From contig NZ_KB889964.1 of NCBI RefSeq assembly GCF_000372845.1, positions 301,447 through 365,446 on the forward strand: a DNA stretch of 64,000 bases, read 5' to 3'. Below the pieces are notes generated by a model. That model made no database searches. It was given only the letters and a program-made list of their open reading frames with translations, and had not been told where the DNA came from. Positions within the stretch are counted from its first letter, which is position 1. The number at the start of each line of letters is the position of its first letter. Below are positions 36,683-45,230 of this stretch, in pieces. Source of the DNA: Methylocystis rosea SV97 (lineage in GTDB: Bacteria; Pseudomonadota; Alphaproteobacteria; Rhizobiales; Beijerinckiaceae). A program made the translations under genes and the position numbers.

Positions 36683-37987
36683 ATGAACGGAACAGGCGAA
36701 ACAACAAACAGTCCGGCCAAAACGCCGCGCCGCAGCGTTCGCATCGCCGCTAACTTCATTGTGGTCGTGCTGTGTTTGCTTGCTGTAGAAGCCGGCTTCA
36801 CTCTTTATTATTTTCTGAGCGAAGGAAAACTCGTTAGCCCGCAAACGCGCGAAGAGAGCCGTTCGAATACGTTCGTGGTGCACATGACGTCGAAGAGAAA
36901 CCTCAAGTGCCGCTACATGGATACTGTTTACCCTCACCCTTATTTGACCAACGTTCATGCGGATAATCCGCCCTGCGAGAATTCAGAGTTCGAGATAAAC
37001 AATGTCGGCTTGTTCGGACGCGACTTTCCCTACAAAAAGGAGACCGACACGTTTCGCATCATGGTGAGCGGCGGATCGGTGGCCGCCATGTTTGGCCAAA
37101 CGGAAAAAGGTAAACCCAAATACCTCGAAGAACAGCTGAATAGATGCTATGCTCCTCCGGAGGGACGGAAATCATTCGAAGTTTATAACGGCGCCGATGG
37201 TGGCTGGAAGCAGCCGCAACAGGCCATCATGACCCTCCTCTTTGGAGAAGTTTTCGATGGCATCGTTACCCTGGAAGGCTTCAATGAGAAGGATATGCTT
37301 CTCGAGAAATGGACGTCTTGGTCAAAACGTTTCGAATGGCCTTCGAACAACTTTATCTTAGTGAATCCATCTGCATCGGGCAGCTATTTGCCCATACTCG
37401 GCGGCGCGGCGCTGAACTCATTTTATTCGTTTTACTTCAATATGCCGCTTTTGAGGTCATCGAACGCGATATTCTTTTTGGTCGACGTGGCCCGCACCAA
37501 GCTCAACGATTCAATTATGAAAAACATGGCGTCGCTTCATAAGTCGCATCTGACGAATTTTTCCGTGCCCAAGGAATGGAGCCGCGACGAAGTCTACGAG
37601 TACAACCTTGATCAGTATAAAAAATATTTCAAAACGACCGCTGCGCTTGCTCAGGCGCAGGGCGCAAAAGCGGTGTTCTTCATTCAGCCCGCGCCGGTTT
37701 ACGGCAAGACCCTAACCGAAGAGGAAAAAGGCGTGGTTGGCGATTTGAGCTACAAGGATCTGTATCTCAAGATGGCCGATACGCTGCTCAAGCTGAAGCA
37801 GGATGGAATCGCCGTCCATAGCCTGCTGGACGTTTTCTCCGCGACTCCAGACACGGTTTACGCAGATCATATTCACTTTTCCGCCGACCCGGCGACCGGC
37901 GAAAGCGTCGGCAACCGCGTTGTCGCCAAGGCGATCGCCGCTCGGCTGGCTGACGAATGGCGGTTCGAAAAAAAGTGCAGCGACTGA
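36683..37987 (+). CDS. Membrane-anchored SGNH-like protein of the glycan cluster
   Basis: About 434 residues. ATG at 36683 with AAAGGG six bases upstream; a TTG precedes it directly. A single membrane segment (FIVVVLCLLAVEAGFTLYYFL, about residues 25-45) is followed by a large periplasmic part. FRIMVSGGSVAAMFG (about 130) resembles block I of an SGNH hydrolase with GGS in place of GDS; YADHIHFSADP near residue 395 supplies the terminal Asp-x-x-His. FEVYNGADGGWKQPQQ could be the second block. Similar membrane-anchored SGNH proteins occur in acetylated-polysaccharide clusters. The catalytic role is inferred and not tested. Confidence 0.7.
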   Translation: MNGTGETTNSPAKTPRRSVRIAANFIVVVLCLLAVEAGFTLYYFLSEGKLVSPQTREESRSNTFVVHMTSKRNLKCRYMDTVYPHPYLTNVHADNPPCENSEFEINNVGLFGRDFPYKKETDTFRIMVSGGSVAAMFGQTEKGKPKYLEEQLNRCYAPPEGRKSFEVYNGADGGWKQPQQAIMTLLFGEVFDGIVTLEGFNEKDMLLEKWTSWSKRFEWPSNNFILVNPSASGSYLPILGGAALNSFYSFYFNMPLLRSSNAIFFLVDVARTKLNDSIMKNMASLHKSHLTNFSVPKEWSRDEVYEYNLDQYKKYFKTTAALAQAQGAKAVFFIQPAPVYGKTLTEEEKGVVGDLSYKDLYLKMADTLLKLKQDGIAVHSLLDVFSATPDTVYADHIHFSADPATGESVGNRVVAKAIAARLADEWRFEKKCSD

Positions 37988-37996
37988 TGAGCGGTC

Positions 37997-38809
37997 TCAG
38001 CGCGGAGTCTCGAAAGTCTGCAGCACCGATTCGATCGGCCCTGAATCGACCGTCATCCCACCGTTGAACGGATTGTCCATCGCGGCAATCAAAAACACGA
38101 CCGATCCCATAAAGAGCGCAATAGCGCCGCTGAGGATCAGATGGACATGAAGTTCCATGTCGAAAATGATCACGAGGCCAAGCAACAGGAATCCGCCAAG
38201 ACACATAACCCACCAGAGCTCCTTCGGAATGCCGCTGTCGCCGGCGGCGATGAGATAGCGGCGATGCTCGACAAGCGTATTAAGACGCGAGAACGTCTCG
38301 GCTTGGACCATCTCCTGGCTTTTGAGCTTGGGCTGAAAGTTCATGACCTGGTCGAATAGCGCGGTCAATCCCGGCGAACGTGAATGGGCTTGGCGACGGA
38401 CATCAGGCGGCGGATGTACGGCCTCGACCGCCTCGAGTGCGTAGCTGCGAAGTTTTTCCTGAAGCTCGCTGCTGGTCGGCTGCGGAAAGCCGTCGAAGTC
38501 TCGGTGAAGAGCGGCGATCGTGAGCGCTTCCTTTGAGACGACGTCGGCGACCGCGGAGAAATCTTGATAGGCCTCGACCGCCAGCAGTCCCAGTAGAATT
38601 CCGTAAAGCGTCGAAAAGGACGCCAATGTCAGGCCAATCATCTCGTTGGCGTTGCGACGGCCGTGTATCCGCTCGTGGGCGAGGCGGCGACAAAGAAATA
38701 CGCCGAGCCATGTCCCGGCCAGCGAGCCCAGGCAGAACAGCAGGGCCATTTGCATGACGGAGAGATGCTTAAAGATTTGCGGCACCGGCGCCTCCTTGTT
38801 GGGCGGCAT
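37997..38809 (-). CDS. DUF4239-type (bestrophin-like) membrane protein
   Basis: About 270 residues; the start is uncertain (ATG at 38809, another at 38755). Two membrane segments occur near the N-terminus (ALLFCLGSLAGTWLGVFLC and NEMIGLTLASFSTLYGILLGLLAV) and two near the C-terminus (LWWVMCLGGFLLLGLVIIFDM and HLILSGAIALFMGSVVFLIA). The segment between them is a soluble helical region of about 100 residues (EALTIAALHRDFDG...). This 2+2 layout and the ending MDNPFNG are typical of DUF4239 proteins, whose function is unproven. It is on the minus strand, 33 bases after the DUF2905 gene. Confidence 0.8.
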   Translation of the reverse strand: MPPNKEAPVPQIFKHLSVMQMALLFCLGSLAGTWLGVFLCRRLAHERIHGRRNANEMIGLTLASFSTLYGILLGLLAVEAYQDFSAVADVVSKEALTIAALHRDFDGFPQPTSSELQEKLRSYALEAVEAVHPPPDVRRQAHSRSPGLTALFDQVMNFQPKLKSQEMVQAETFSRLNTLVEHRRYLIAAGDSGIPKELWWVMCLGGFLLLGLVIIFDMELHVHLILSGAIALFMGSVVFLIAAMDNPFNGGMTVDSGPIESVLQTFETPR

Positions 38810-38841
38810 TAGCGAATGCCTGCGGCAAATTGTCAAAGGCC

Positions 38842-39042
38842 TTATCGATTGAAGAACCACAAGAGCAGACTGACGACGACGCTCAAAATGAGCGACGTGG
38901 CGAGCGGAAAGTAGAATTTGAAATTGCCGCGCTCGACGACGATGTCGCCTGGCAGACGCCCGAGGCCAAATCTCTCGCCGACCATCCAAAGAATGCCGAG
39001 GCCGACCATGACGAGCCCGGCGATGATGAGAAACTTGGCCAC
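38842..39042 (-). CDS. DUF2905 family small membrane protein
   Basis: 66 residues with two hydrophobic helices (KFLIIAGLVMVGLGILWMVG and FPLATSLILSVVVSLLLWFF) joined by the family signature GLGRLPGDIVVERGNFKFYFP. The length is normal for the family, which is widespread in proteobacteria and has no assigned activity. The DUF4239-type gene follows closely downstream. Confidence 0.88.
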   Translation of the reverse strand: MAKFLIIAGLVMVGLGILWMVGERFGLGRLPGDIVVERGNFKFYFPLATSLILSVVVSLLLWFFNR

Positions 39043-39623
39043 AGGTTAAGCCTTTCGTCGCGTTCCTGATCGATGACTTTCACGTTGCTATGTCGCGCAT
39101 TTCAGCGAAATCGCCAGCAGCGCCGGCGGGTCGTTCGCGATAGCCGCTCTCAGGTGACACATTGTCGCAAAGCTAGGAATCTCAGCCCCCTTCGCTTGAC
39201 CAGGCGCTTTGTCAAAGTTTAGGTGCCGGCGAAGGGTTCGACGCATGACATTCGGTTTTCGCCTGCGGCGAACCGACGCAATCGAACTGACGGCGCATGG
39301 CGCGCCTCTTGCGGGAGCCTGTTGGAGACGCAGGCCGCGCGACGCTTTGCAAAGCAACCGTCTCGTTGAATGGGTCGCTCCTGATGCGATCGCCGGCGCG
39401 CAGCGGTTGCGTGCGACTATGAGGGTTTTCATGAGGCCTGATCACATTTATCTCGCCATGACCATGGTCAAGCACAGCACGCTGGCCGCCGCTTGCATCT
39501 ATGCGTTCAAGATCGTCTCGTTTTTTGTGAAGACATTATAGTTTCGCGCGCCGTTGCGCCGGCGCGGACCTTCGCGCATAAACCTTCCAGCGCATATGCG
39601 ACGCGACGGAAGGGCGCAGGTTC
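39043..39623. other. Gap with no convincing gene
   Basis: 581 bases. A plus-strand frame (39209-39541) ends in a hydrophobic helix, HSTLAAACIYAFKIVSFFVKTL, and an internal ATG at 39431 has GAGGG five bases before it, so a short membrane peptide of about 36 residues is possible. The rest of that frame is arginine-rich and looks non-coding. I do not call it as a gene. Confidence 0.4.
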
Positions 39624-40307
39624 ATGGCGGCGATTGATGGTCCCAAGGTGCAGGCGCGCTCCGGCAAGCCGAAGCAGCTCGTCGTTTTTCTTCATGGCTA
39701 CGGCGCCGACGGCGCCGATCTCATCGACATCGGCCGCCAATGGAGCGCCTTCCTTCCCGACGCCGATTTCGTCGCGCCGCATGCGCCTGATCGTTGCGCC
39801 GCATCGCCGACCGGACGACAATGGTTTCCGCTCACCATGCGCGATCCCGAAGAGCGCTGGCGCGGCTGCATCGCTGCGCGTCCGACGCTCGACGCCTTTC
39901 TCGACGCCGAACTCGACCGGCGCGGCCTCGACGACAGAGCGCTGGCGCTCATCGGATTTAGCCAGGGCACGATGATGGCGCTGCATACGGGACTGCGCCG
40001 CAAGCGCGCGCCGCGCGCGATTCTCGGCTATTCGGGCGTCTATGTGCTCGGGCCGGCGCAGGCGGACGAAGCGCCGATGGCCTATGAGAAACCGCCGGCC
40101 GTCCTTTTGGCGCACGGCGAAGAAGACGAAATGATCCCCGTCGAGGCGCTGCTCATGTCCGCCAATGCGCTCGCCGACTCCGGCGTGCCGACCCAATGGC
40201 ACCTCTCGGCGCGGCTTGGCCATGGAATCGACGAAACAGGGCTGATCCACGGCGCCCTGTTCCTGGCGCAATCCTTCGGCGTCGCCGTCGAGCTTCGCCG
40301 CCGGTGA
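39624..40307 (+). CDS. Phospholipase/carboxylesterase family alpha/beta hydrolase
   Basis: 227 residues, a normal length. VVFLHGYGADGADL (about residues 23-36) is the oxyanion-hole region. The nucleophile elbow LIGFSQGTMMAL gives Ser at about 115, the acid is the Asp in HGEEDEMIPVEALL at about 172, and the His is in LGHGIDETG at about 205. This is the YpfH/acyl-protein-thioesterase-like family; the substrate cannot be told from sequence. It stands alone: the 5' side is non-coding and the 3' side has a 172-base gap holding a tandem repeat. Confidence 0.92.
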   Translation: MAAIDGPKVQARSGKPKQLVVFLHGYGADGADLIDIGRQWSAFLPDADFVAPHAPDRCAASPTGRQWFPLTMRDPEERWRGCIAARPTLDAFLDAELDRRGLDDRALALIGFSQGTMMALHTGLRRKRAPRAILGYSGVYVLGPAQADEAPMAYEKPPAVLLAHGEEDEMIPVEALLMSANALADSGVPTQWHLSARLGHGIDETGLIHGALFLAQSFGVAVELRRR

Positions 40308-40387
40308 CGTTTAGGTCCGGTTCCGAAAAATTGGCGGACTTTTTCGATGAGAACCTGCTCCAACATTTTGATGTTGAGCGATTCCTT

Positions 40388-40427
40388 ATCGATCACATGA
40401 GTCCAAGATCGATCACGTGAGTCCAAG
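40388..40427 (+). repeat. 20-base tandem duplication
   Basis: ATCGATCACATGAGTCCAAG is followed directly by ATCGATCACGTGAGTCCAAG. One base differs (A/G in CAYGTG-like core). It lies between the stop of the esterase gene and that of a convergent methyltransferase gene. Confidence 0.85.
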
Positions 40428-40479
40428 CAGTCTTGAAGCGCTCTAGCCGAGCCGTCGAATCGACAGCTCATCCGAAGCC

Positions 40480-41235
40480 TCAAATTCCCTCAAGCCCGGC
40501 CTCTGCGCCCGCCGGCTCCATCGCCGGTTCAAGTTCGACCGGGACGCGGCGCACGGCGCGACGCATCACCGGGCGATAGAGCTGCTTCGTCGCCTCGACA
40601 ATATGCACGCCGCCGCCGGGCAGCGAGAACCGGCCGGCGATTCGCTCGAAGGCCGGCGCCGAGCGCAGCAGCGACGCGCGCTGGAACGGCGGCACGTAAA
40701 GCGCCTCGTCCCAATAAAGCGGCAGGAACTGCGCTTCCTGCAGCAACTGCTGCAACTGGCCGCGCGAATAGGGGTGCCCCTGTCCGAAGGGCGTCGTGTC
40801 GACGCGCGCCCAAAGGCCGGTGCGACTCGGGGCGACGATCAGCACCCGGCCGCCGGGCGCGAGAATGCGCCAGATTTCTTCGAGCAGATCATGCGGATGT
40901 TCGTCCGTCTCCAGCGCATGCACGATCAGGATGCGATCCATGCTGGCGTCGGGCAGCGGCGTCATCGACGGCTCCACCAGGGCCGAGGCGGAGCGCCCGT
41001 CGGGCGGCCAATGGACGACGCCCTGCGTGGCCGGCATGAAGGCGAGAACCCGCTGCGCCTTCTCCCGAAAACTGTCGAGATAAGGCGTCGCATAGCCAAG
41101 ACCGAGCACGCGCAGCCCGGCGTGATCCTGCCAGCGCGTGCGCACCAGCCGCGACACCAGGCGGCGCGCGACTTCCCCCAGCGCCGTGTCGTAAAAGGCC
41201 CGCAAATTGACGACGTCGAGCATGGCCTCGATCAT
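40480..41235 (-). CDS. Class I SAM-dependent methyltransferase
   Basis: 251 residues; the start may be the ATG at 41226 instead. The SAM site is LRVLGLGYATPYLDSF, a divergent motif I without the usual Gly-x-Gly-x-Gly. MDRILIVHALETDEHPHDLLEEIWRILAPGGRVLIVAPSRTGLWAR is the classical post-motif region. A conserved DTTPFGQGHPYSRGQL block points to the alphaproteobacterial group adjacent to gloB. The divergent 104-base gap to gloB should contain both promoters. The substrate is not known. Confidence 0.85.
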   Translation of the reverse strand: MIEAMLDVVNLRAFYDTALGEVARRLVSRLVRTRWQDHAGLRVLGLGYATPYLDSFREKAQRVLAFMPATQGVVHWPPDGRSASALVEPSMTPLPDASMDRILIVHALETDEHPHDLLEEIWRILAPGGRVLIVAPSRTGLWARVDTTPFGQGHPYSRGQLQQLLQEAQFLPLYWDEALYVPPFQRASLLRSAPAFERIAGRFSLPGGGVHIVEATKQLYRPVMRRAVRRVPVELEPAMEPAGAEAGLEGI

Positions 41236-41339
41236 CGACTCAATCGATCAGTGGCGCAAGGCGCGCCGGTCTCTCGCGTTCGGCTGTCGCGTTTTTTGCG
41301 AAGCGGTATGATAGACAGCCGCCCAAGGAGACGACGCCC

Positions 41340-42116
41340 ATGGCATTGGAAGTCGCGCAGTTTATCTGCCTGAATGACAATTTCGGCCTGCTCATTCATG
41401 AGCCGGAGCTCGGGGCGACCGCGAGCGTCGACGCGCCGGACGGCGAAGCGATCGCCAAAGAGGCGGAGCGGCGCGGCTGGCCGCTGACGCATCTGCTGCT
41501 GACCCATCACCACGCCGATCACGTGCAGGGAACGCAGATGCTCAAGTCGCGCTTTCCGCGCATGAAGGTCATCGGCGCAGCCAAGGACGCGCACCGCCTC
41601 CCGCCGCTCGATCGCGCGGTTTCAGAGGGCGATAGCGTGGAAGTCGGCGAGGCGCGCGCGCGCGTCATCGAAACGCCCGGCCATACGCTTGGACACATCG
41701 CCTATTATTTCGGCGACAATGAAATTGTGTTTGTCGGCGACACGCTCTTCTCGCTTGGCTGCGGCCGCGTTTTTGAGGGCACCATGGACATGATGCGTCT
41801 CACCCTCGAAGCGCTCGCCAATCTGCCCGGCGAAACGCGCGTCTATTGCGGCCATGAATATACGCAGGCCAACGCCAAATTCGCGCTCACCGTCGATCCA
41901 GACAATCCGGTGCTGCGCGAACGGGCGCAAACGGTCGCCGAGCTGCGCGAGAACGGAAAATTCACGCTCCCGACGACGATTGCGCTGGAAAACGCCACAA
42001 ACCCGTTCTTGCGGGTCGAGGACCCCAGCGTGAAGGCCGCGATGGGCATGCAGGACGCCGATCCTTTCGCCGTGTTCGCGGCGATGCGCGAACGCAAGAA
42101 CAGTTTCGCCGCATGA
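41340..42116 (+). CDS. gloB: Hydroxyacylglutathione hydrolase (glyoxalase II)
   Basis: Hydrolyses S-lactoylglutathione to lactate and glutathione, the second step of methylglyoxal removal. The 258-residue protein has the metallo-beta-lactamase motif LLLTHHHADHVQG (His-x-His-x-Asp-His), GHTLGHIAYYF, VGDTLFSLGCGRVFEGT and YCGHEYTQANAKFAL. Its stop overlaps the start of the DUF985 cupin gene (ATGA), so both are translationally coupled. Confidence 0.96.
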   Translation: MALEVAQFICLNDNFGLLIHEPELGATASVDAPDGEAIAKEAERRGWPLTHLLLTHHHADHVQGTQMLKSRFPRMKVIGAAKDAHRLPPLDRAVSEGDSVEVGEARARVIETPGHTLGHIAYYFGDNEIVFVGDTLFSLGCGRVFEGTMDMMRLTLEALANLPGETRVYCGHEYTQANAKFALTVDPDNPVLRERAQTVAELRENGKFTLPTTIALENATNPFLRVEDPSVKAAMGMQDADPFAVFAAMRERKNSFAA

Positions 42117-42568
42117 CAAGCGCGCTTTCGACGCAGGAGGTCGTGCGGCTTCTCGATCTCGCGCCACATCCCGAGGGCGGCTCTTATCGGCAGACCTTCC
42201 GCGATCCCATGCCGGTCGGCGGCCCCCGCGCCGCCTCGACGGCGATCTATTATCTGCTGCCCGGCGGCGAAATCTCCCACTGGCATCGGGTCGACGCCGC
42301 CGAAGTCTGGCACTTCTACGCCGGCGCGGCGCTGGAGCTTAAGATCGCGACGCAGGGCGCCCCGACCGAAGTCTTGCGCCTGGGCGCCGAACTCGCGGCG
42401 GGCGAGCGGCCACAGGCCTTCGTCCCCGCAGGCGTTTGGCAGTCGGCGAGAAGCCTCGGCCGGGGGGCGAGCGAATGGACCCTCGTCGGGTGCACGGTCG
42501 CGCCGGGCTTTGAATTCGCCGGCTTCGAGCTGGCGCCGGCGGACTTCTCCCCCGACGTTCCAGCCTGA
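42113..42568 (+). CDS. DUF985/Cupin_5 family protein
   Basis: 151 residues, one cupin domain. LAPHPEGGSYRQTFRD (about residues 14-29) is the family signature, then TAIYYLLPGGEISHWHRVDAAEVWHFYAGAALEL with two His and a Glu that could bind metal, and LVGCTVAPGFEFAGFELA at the end. The fold is known from structures but no activity is settled. The 4-base overlap with gloB suggests linked expression. Confidence 0.9.
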   Translation: MTSALSTQEVVRLLDLAPHPEGGSYRQTFRDPMPVGGPRAASTAIYYLLPGGEISHWHRVDAAEVWHFYAGAALELKIATQGAPTEVLRLGAELAAGERPQAFVPAGVWQSARSLGRGASEWTLVGCTVAPGFEFAGFELAPADFSPDVPA

Positions 42569-42658
42569 ACTCAAGGGCTTTTCAGCCGATCGGGGGCTTT
42601 GACCGACCCGGCGGATAGTGTATCGGGTCGCAGACAATAAAAATGAGGAAATGTCCGA

Positions 42659-43498
42659 ATGTGTTGGAGTGGAGAGGCGTCAGCGGTGTTGGCGACGGCG
42701 GGGATCGCCGGCGCGGCCTATTCGGCGCTCAAAAAGGACCCCGAACCGCTCGCCCTCTGGGTCTGCCTTCTCTACTTCGCCAGCATGGAGTCGCTCCAGG
42801 CGGTCGCCTATTCGGTCTTGAATCAGTGCGACTCGCCGCTCAACCAATTGATGACCATGTTTGGTTATCTCCACATCACATTCCAGCCCTTCTTCATTAA
42901 CGCCGTCGCGCTTTATTTCATGCCCAAGGACAGCGCCCGCATCATCGCGCCCTGGGCCTATTTCGGCTGCTTCGTCGCGGCTATCGCCATGCTGCTCCAG
43001 CTGTATCCCTTCGCCTGGGCTGGACACTGCGCCGCCGGACGCCCGCTGTGCGGCGACATGCTGTGCACGGTCCGCGGCGAATGGCACATCGCCTGGCTGC
43101 TGCCGACGAATGGCCTTGGCAATTCCATGGTCGATAACGCCTATCTCGGCCGCGGCTACATCGAATATCCGCTGATGGCCTTCTACATCCCAGCGCTCTT
43201 CGGCAGCTGGCGCTTCATCCTGTTCTCCTGGCTTGCCGGACCGTTTCTTGCCGGCCTGACGACCAGCAACATCAATGAATGGCCGGCGGTCTGGTGTCTG
43301 TTCTCGATCGGACTCGTGCTCGCCATCATCAAGACGCCGCTGCGCTATCACCTGCACGTCGGCGACCCGTGGTGGATGATGTTGATCAAATGGTGGAAGC
43401 GGCGCAAAGCGGCGGCAAAGGCGGCCCTCGCCGCGGCGGCGCCGCAGCCGGCCGAGCCGGTCGCTCTCCTCACCGAGGTCAAAGAGCCGGCGGAATAA
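42659..43498 (+). CDS. Multi-pass membrane protein, DUF5765-like
   Basis: 279 residues with about seven hydrophobic helices. It starts MCWSGEASAVLATAGIAGAAYSALKKDPEPLALWVCLLYFASMES, a sequence type I recall as DUF5765. Four Cys occur in the loop HCAAGRPLCGDMLC. The conserved helix ends with NEWPAVWCLFSIGLVLAIIKTPLRYH. The final 40 residues are a cytoplasmic basic and Ala-rich tail. Alternative starts are not obvious. It runs into pxpC on the opposite strand, with no gap between the stops. The function is unknown. Confidence 0.75.
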   Translation: MCWSGEASAVLATAGIAGAAYSALKKDPEPLALWVCLLYFASMESLQAVAYSVLNQCDSPLNQLMTMFGYLHITFQPFFINAVALYFMPKDSARIIAPWAYFGCFVAAIAMLLQLYPFAWAGHCAAGRPLCGDMLCTVRGEWHIAWLLPTNGLGNSMVDNAYLGRGYIEYPLMAFYIPALFGSWRFILFSWLAGPFLAGLTTSNINEWPAVWCLFSIGLVLAIIKTPLRYHLHVGDPWWMMLIKWWKRRKAAAKAALAAAAPQPAEPVALLTEVKEPAE

Positions 43499-44497
43499 TC
43501 AGTCTCGCGCATTGACGACGCCGCCGACGAGATTTTCCGCCAGCAGCGACTCGGTGGTCATTTCGGCGCCGAGAGGCCCGCGCGTCGCGCCGGCCTCGAT
43601 GGCCGCAAAATAGGCGCGGCGGGCGGCGACCGCCTCGTCCCAGTCCACGGCGCGGAAGGACAGGTCTTCGCCGGGACGCAATTGCGCCAGCCGGCCGAGA
43701 TCGGCCCCGATGATCGTCGCGATCTTCGGATAGCCCCCGGTCGGCTGTCGGTCCGCCATGAGCGCCAGCGGCGCGCCGTCGCCGGGGATCTGAATCGCGC
43801 CCATGGCGACCCCGTCGGACACGATGTCATGTCCGCGCAGATGGCGGATCGCCGGACCCTCGAGCCGATAGGCCATGCGATCGCTGCGGGCGCCGATGCG
43901 CCAGCTTGCGTTCAGAAAAGCCTCGATCTCCTCCGGCGCGAAATAATCCGCTTGAGGCCCAAGAAGCAGGCGGATCGGCGCGCCGCTTGCGGCGAGCCAG
44001 GGCGCCGCCAAGGCCAGCGGCTCGAGCGGCGGCGGCGCCGCCACGGCGAGCATCAAGGCGTCGCCGGCGGCGAGCGGCTTTGGCCCGAGGCCGGACCGGG
44101 CGTGCGTCGCGCGCGAACCCAGCGTGGGCGCGAGATTGAGCGTTCCGCCAACGGCGACATAGCACCAGGCCCCTGACGCGCCCGCGCGCAGCACGAGCCG
44201 CGCCTCCTCGGTAAGCGGCAGCAGGCACGCCGGCGGCATAGGCCGCCCTTCGAGCCGGATGTCGAAATCGCCCCCCGCCACAGCGATGCACAGCGTCGCG
44301 CCTTCCGCCCGAAGCGTCGTGCCCCCAAGCGAAACCTCGATCGCGCAGTCGGCGCCGGCGGCGCGCGTCGCGGCAAGATAAGCGCCAAGATCCATCGGCC
44401 CCGCCGGCGTGACGCCGTAGCGGGAATGCCCGAAGCGGCCCTCGTCCTGGATCGTGACGCCGGGCCCGGCGGCCTCGATAAGCAGCCGCGCGCTCAA
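43499..44497 (-). CDS. pxpC: 5-oxoprolinase subunit C (biotin-dependent carboxyltransferase-like)
   Basis: 332 residues. The KipA/PxpC family is recognised from RLLLGPQADYFAPEEIEAFLNASWRIGARSDRMAYRLEG, from VTIQDEGRFGHSRYGVTPAGPMDLGA at the start, and from ADRQPTGGYPKIATIIGADLG. PxpC acts with PxpA and PxpB to cleave 5-oxoproline to glutamate using ATP. Its start overlaps the pxpB stop by 4 bases. The order in the transcript is pxpA, pxpB, pxpC. Confidence 0.95.
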   Translation of the reverse strand: MSARLLIEAAGPGVTIQDEGRFGHSRYGVTPAGPMDLGAYLAATRAAGADCAIEVSLGGTTLRAEGATLCIAVAGGDFDIRLEGRPMPPACLLPLTEEARLVLRAGASGAWCYVAVGGTLNLAPTLGSRATHARSGLGPKPLAAGDALMLAVAAPPPLEPLALAAPWLAASGAPIRLLLGPQADYFAPEEIEAFLNASWRIGARSDRMAYRLEGPAIRHLRGHDIVSDGVAMGAIQIPGDGAPLALMADRQPTGGYPKIATIIGADLGRLAQLRPGEDLSFRAVDWDEAVAARRAYFAAIEAGATRGPLGAEMTTESLLAENLVGGVVNARD

Positions 44498-45225
44498 AGC
44501 AGCGTCTCCCGGCGCGCCACAATCTCGCCGGCCAAGGCGCGCGCATCGAGCGATAGAAATGTCTTGGCGTCGATCGGCTCAAAGCGCACGGCGTCGCCCG
44601 GCGCGACAAGAAAAGGCGGGTTGCGGTCTAGCGCGAACATGCGCTCGGGCGTCCGTCCGACGACATACCAGCCGGTCGGCATGGGACTAGCGGCGATCAG
44701 AGAGAGCGCGCCGCCGATCAACGCCCCGCCCTGCGGCGTCGGACCGCGGGGGGTGGCGCGCCGCGGGATCGCGAGCGCCTGAGGCAGTCCGCCGAGATAG
44801 CACCACCCCGGCGCGAAACCATACATGTAGGCGCGATAGTCGGCGCCGGCGTGCAGCTGCGCCAGCGATTGCGCCGTCTGCCCGAGCAGCGCGGCGGCTT
44901 CGCCAATGTCCTCGGCGAACTCGGGATCATAGCAGCAGGGAAAGGTCCAGCGCGCAGATGGCTGCGACGCCTCAACGCCCGCAGTCCCGATCAGACCTTC
45001 GATCGCCGCAACAAGCGCGGCGCGCGAAATTGCAAGCGGCTCGTAGCGCAGGAACAGCGCGCGGTAGGTGGGCGTCGTTTCGCACAAGCCGGCCGGCGGC
45101 GCGGCGCGAAGACGCTCGTCGAGCGCGAGCACGCGGGCATTGACGGCGGGATCGACGCTGTCGCCGAATTCCACTGAAAGCGCCGACTCGCCGCAGTCGA
45201 GGAAGCGCGGCGTCTCATCATCCAT
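44494..45225 (-). CDS. pxpB: 5-oxoprolinase subunit B (KipI-like)
   Basis: 243 residues. The family signature is YMYGFAPGWCYLGGLPQALAIPRRATPR followed by GGALIGGALSLIAASPMPTGWYVVGRTPERMF. The start LDCGESALSVEFGDSVDPAVNARV is typical. It lies 5 bases after pxpA and overlaps pxpC by 4 bases. Confidence 0.95.
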   Translation of the reverse strand: MDDETPRFLDCGESALSVEFGDSVDPAVNARVLALDERLRAAPPAGLCETTPTYRALFLRYEPLAISRAALVAAIEGLIGTAGVEASQPSARWTFPCCYDPEFAEDIGEAAALLGQTAQSLAQLHAGADYRAYMYGFAPGWCYLGGLPQALAIPRRATPRGPTPQGGALIGGALSLIAASPMPTGWYVVGRTPERMFALDRNPPFLVAPGDAVRFEPIDAKTFLSLDARALAGEIVARRETLL

Positions 45226-45230
45226 TGCGG

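Noticed and set aside
39209..39541. 110-codon plus-strand frame
   Set aside because: The first two thirds are Arg-rich and random-looking. Only the hydrophobic end might be a peptide, so I left it as a note in the gap.
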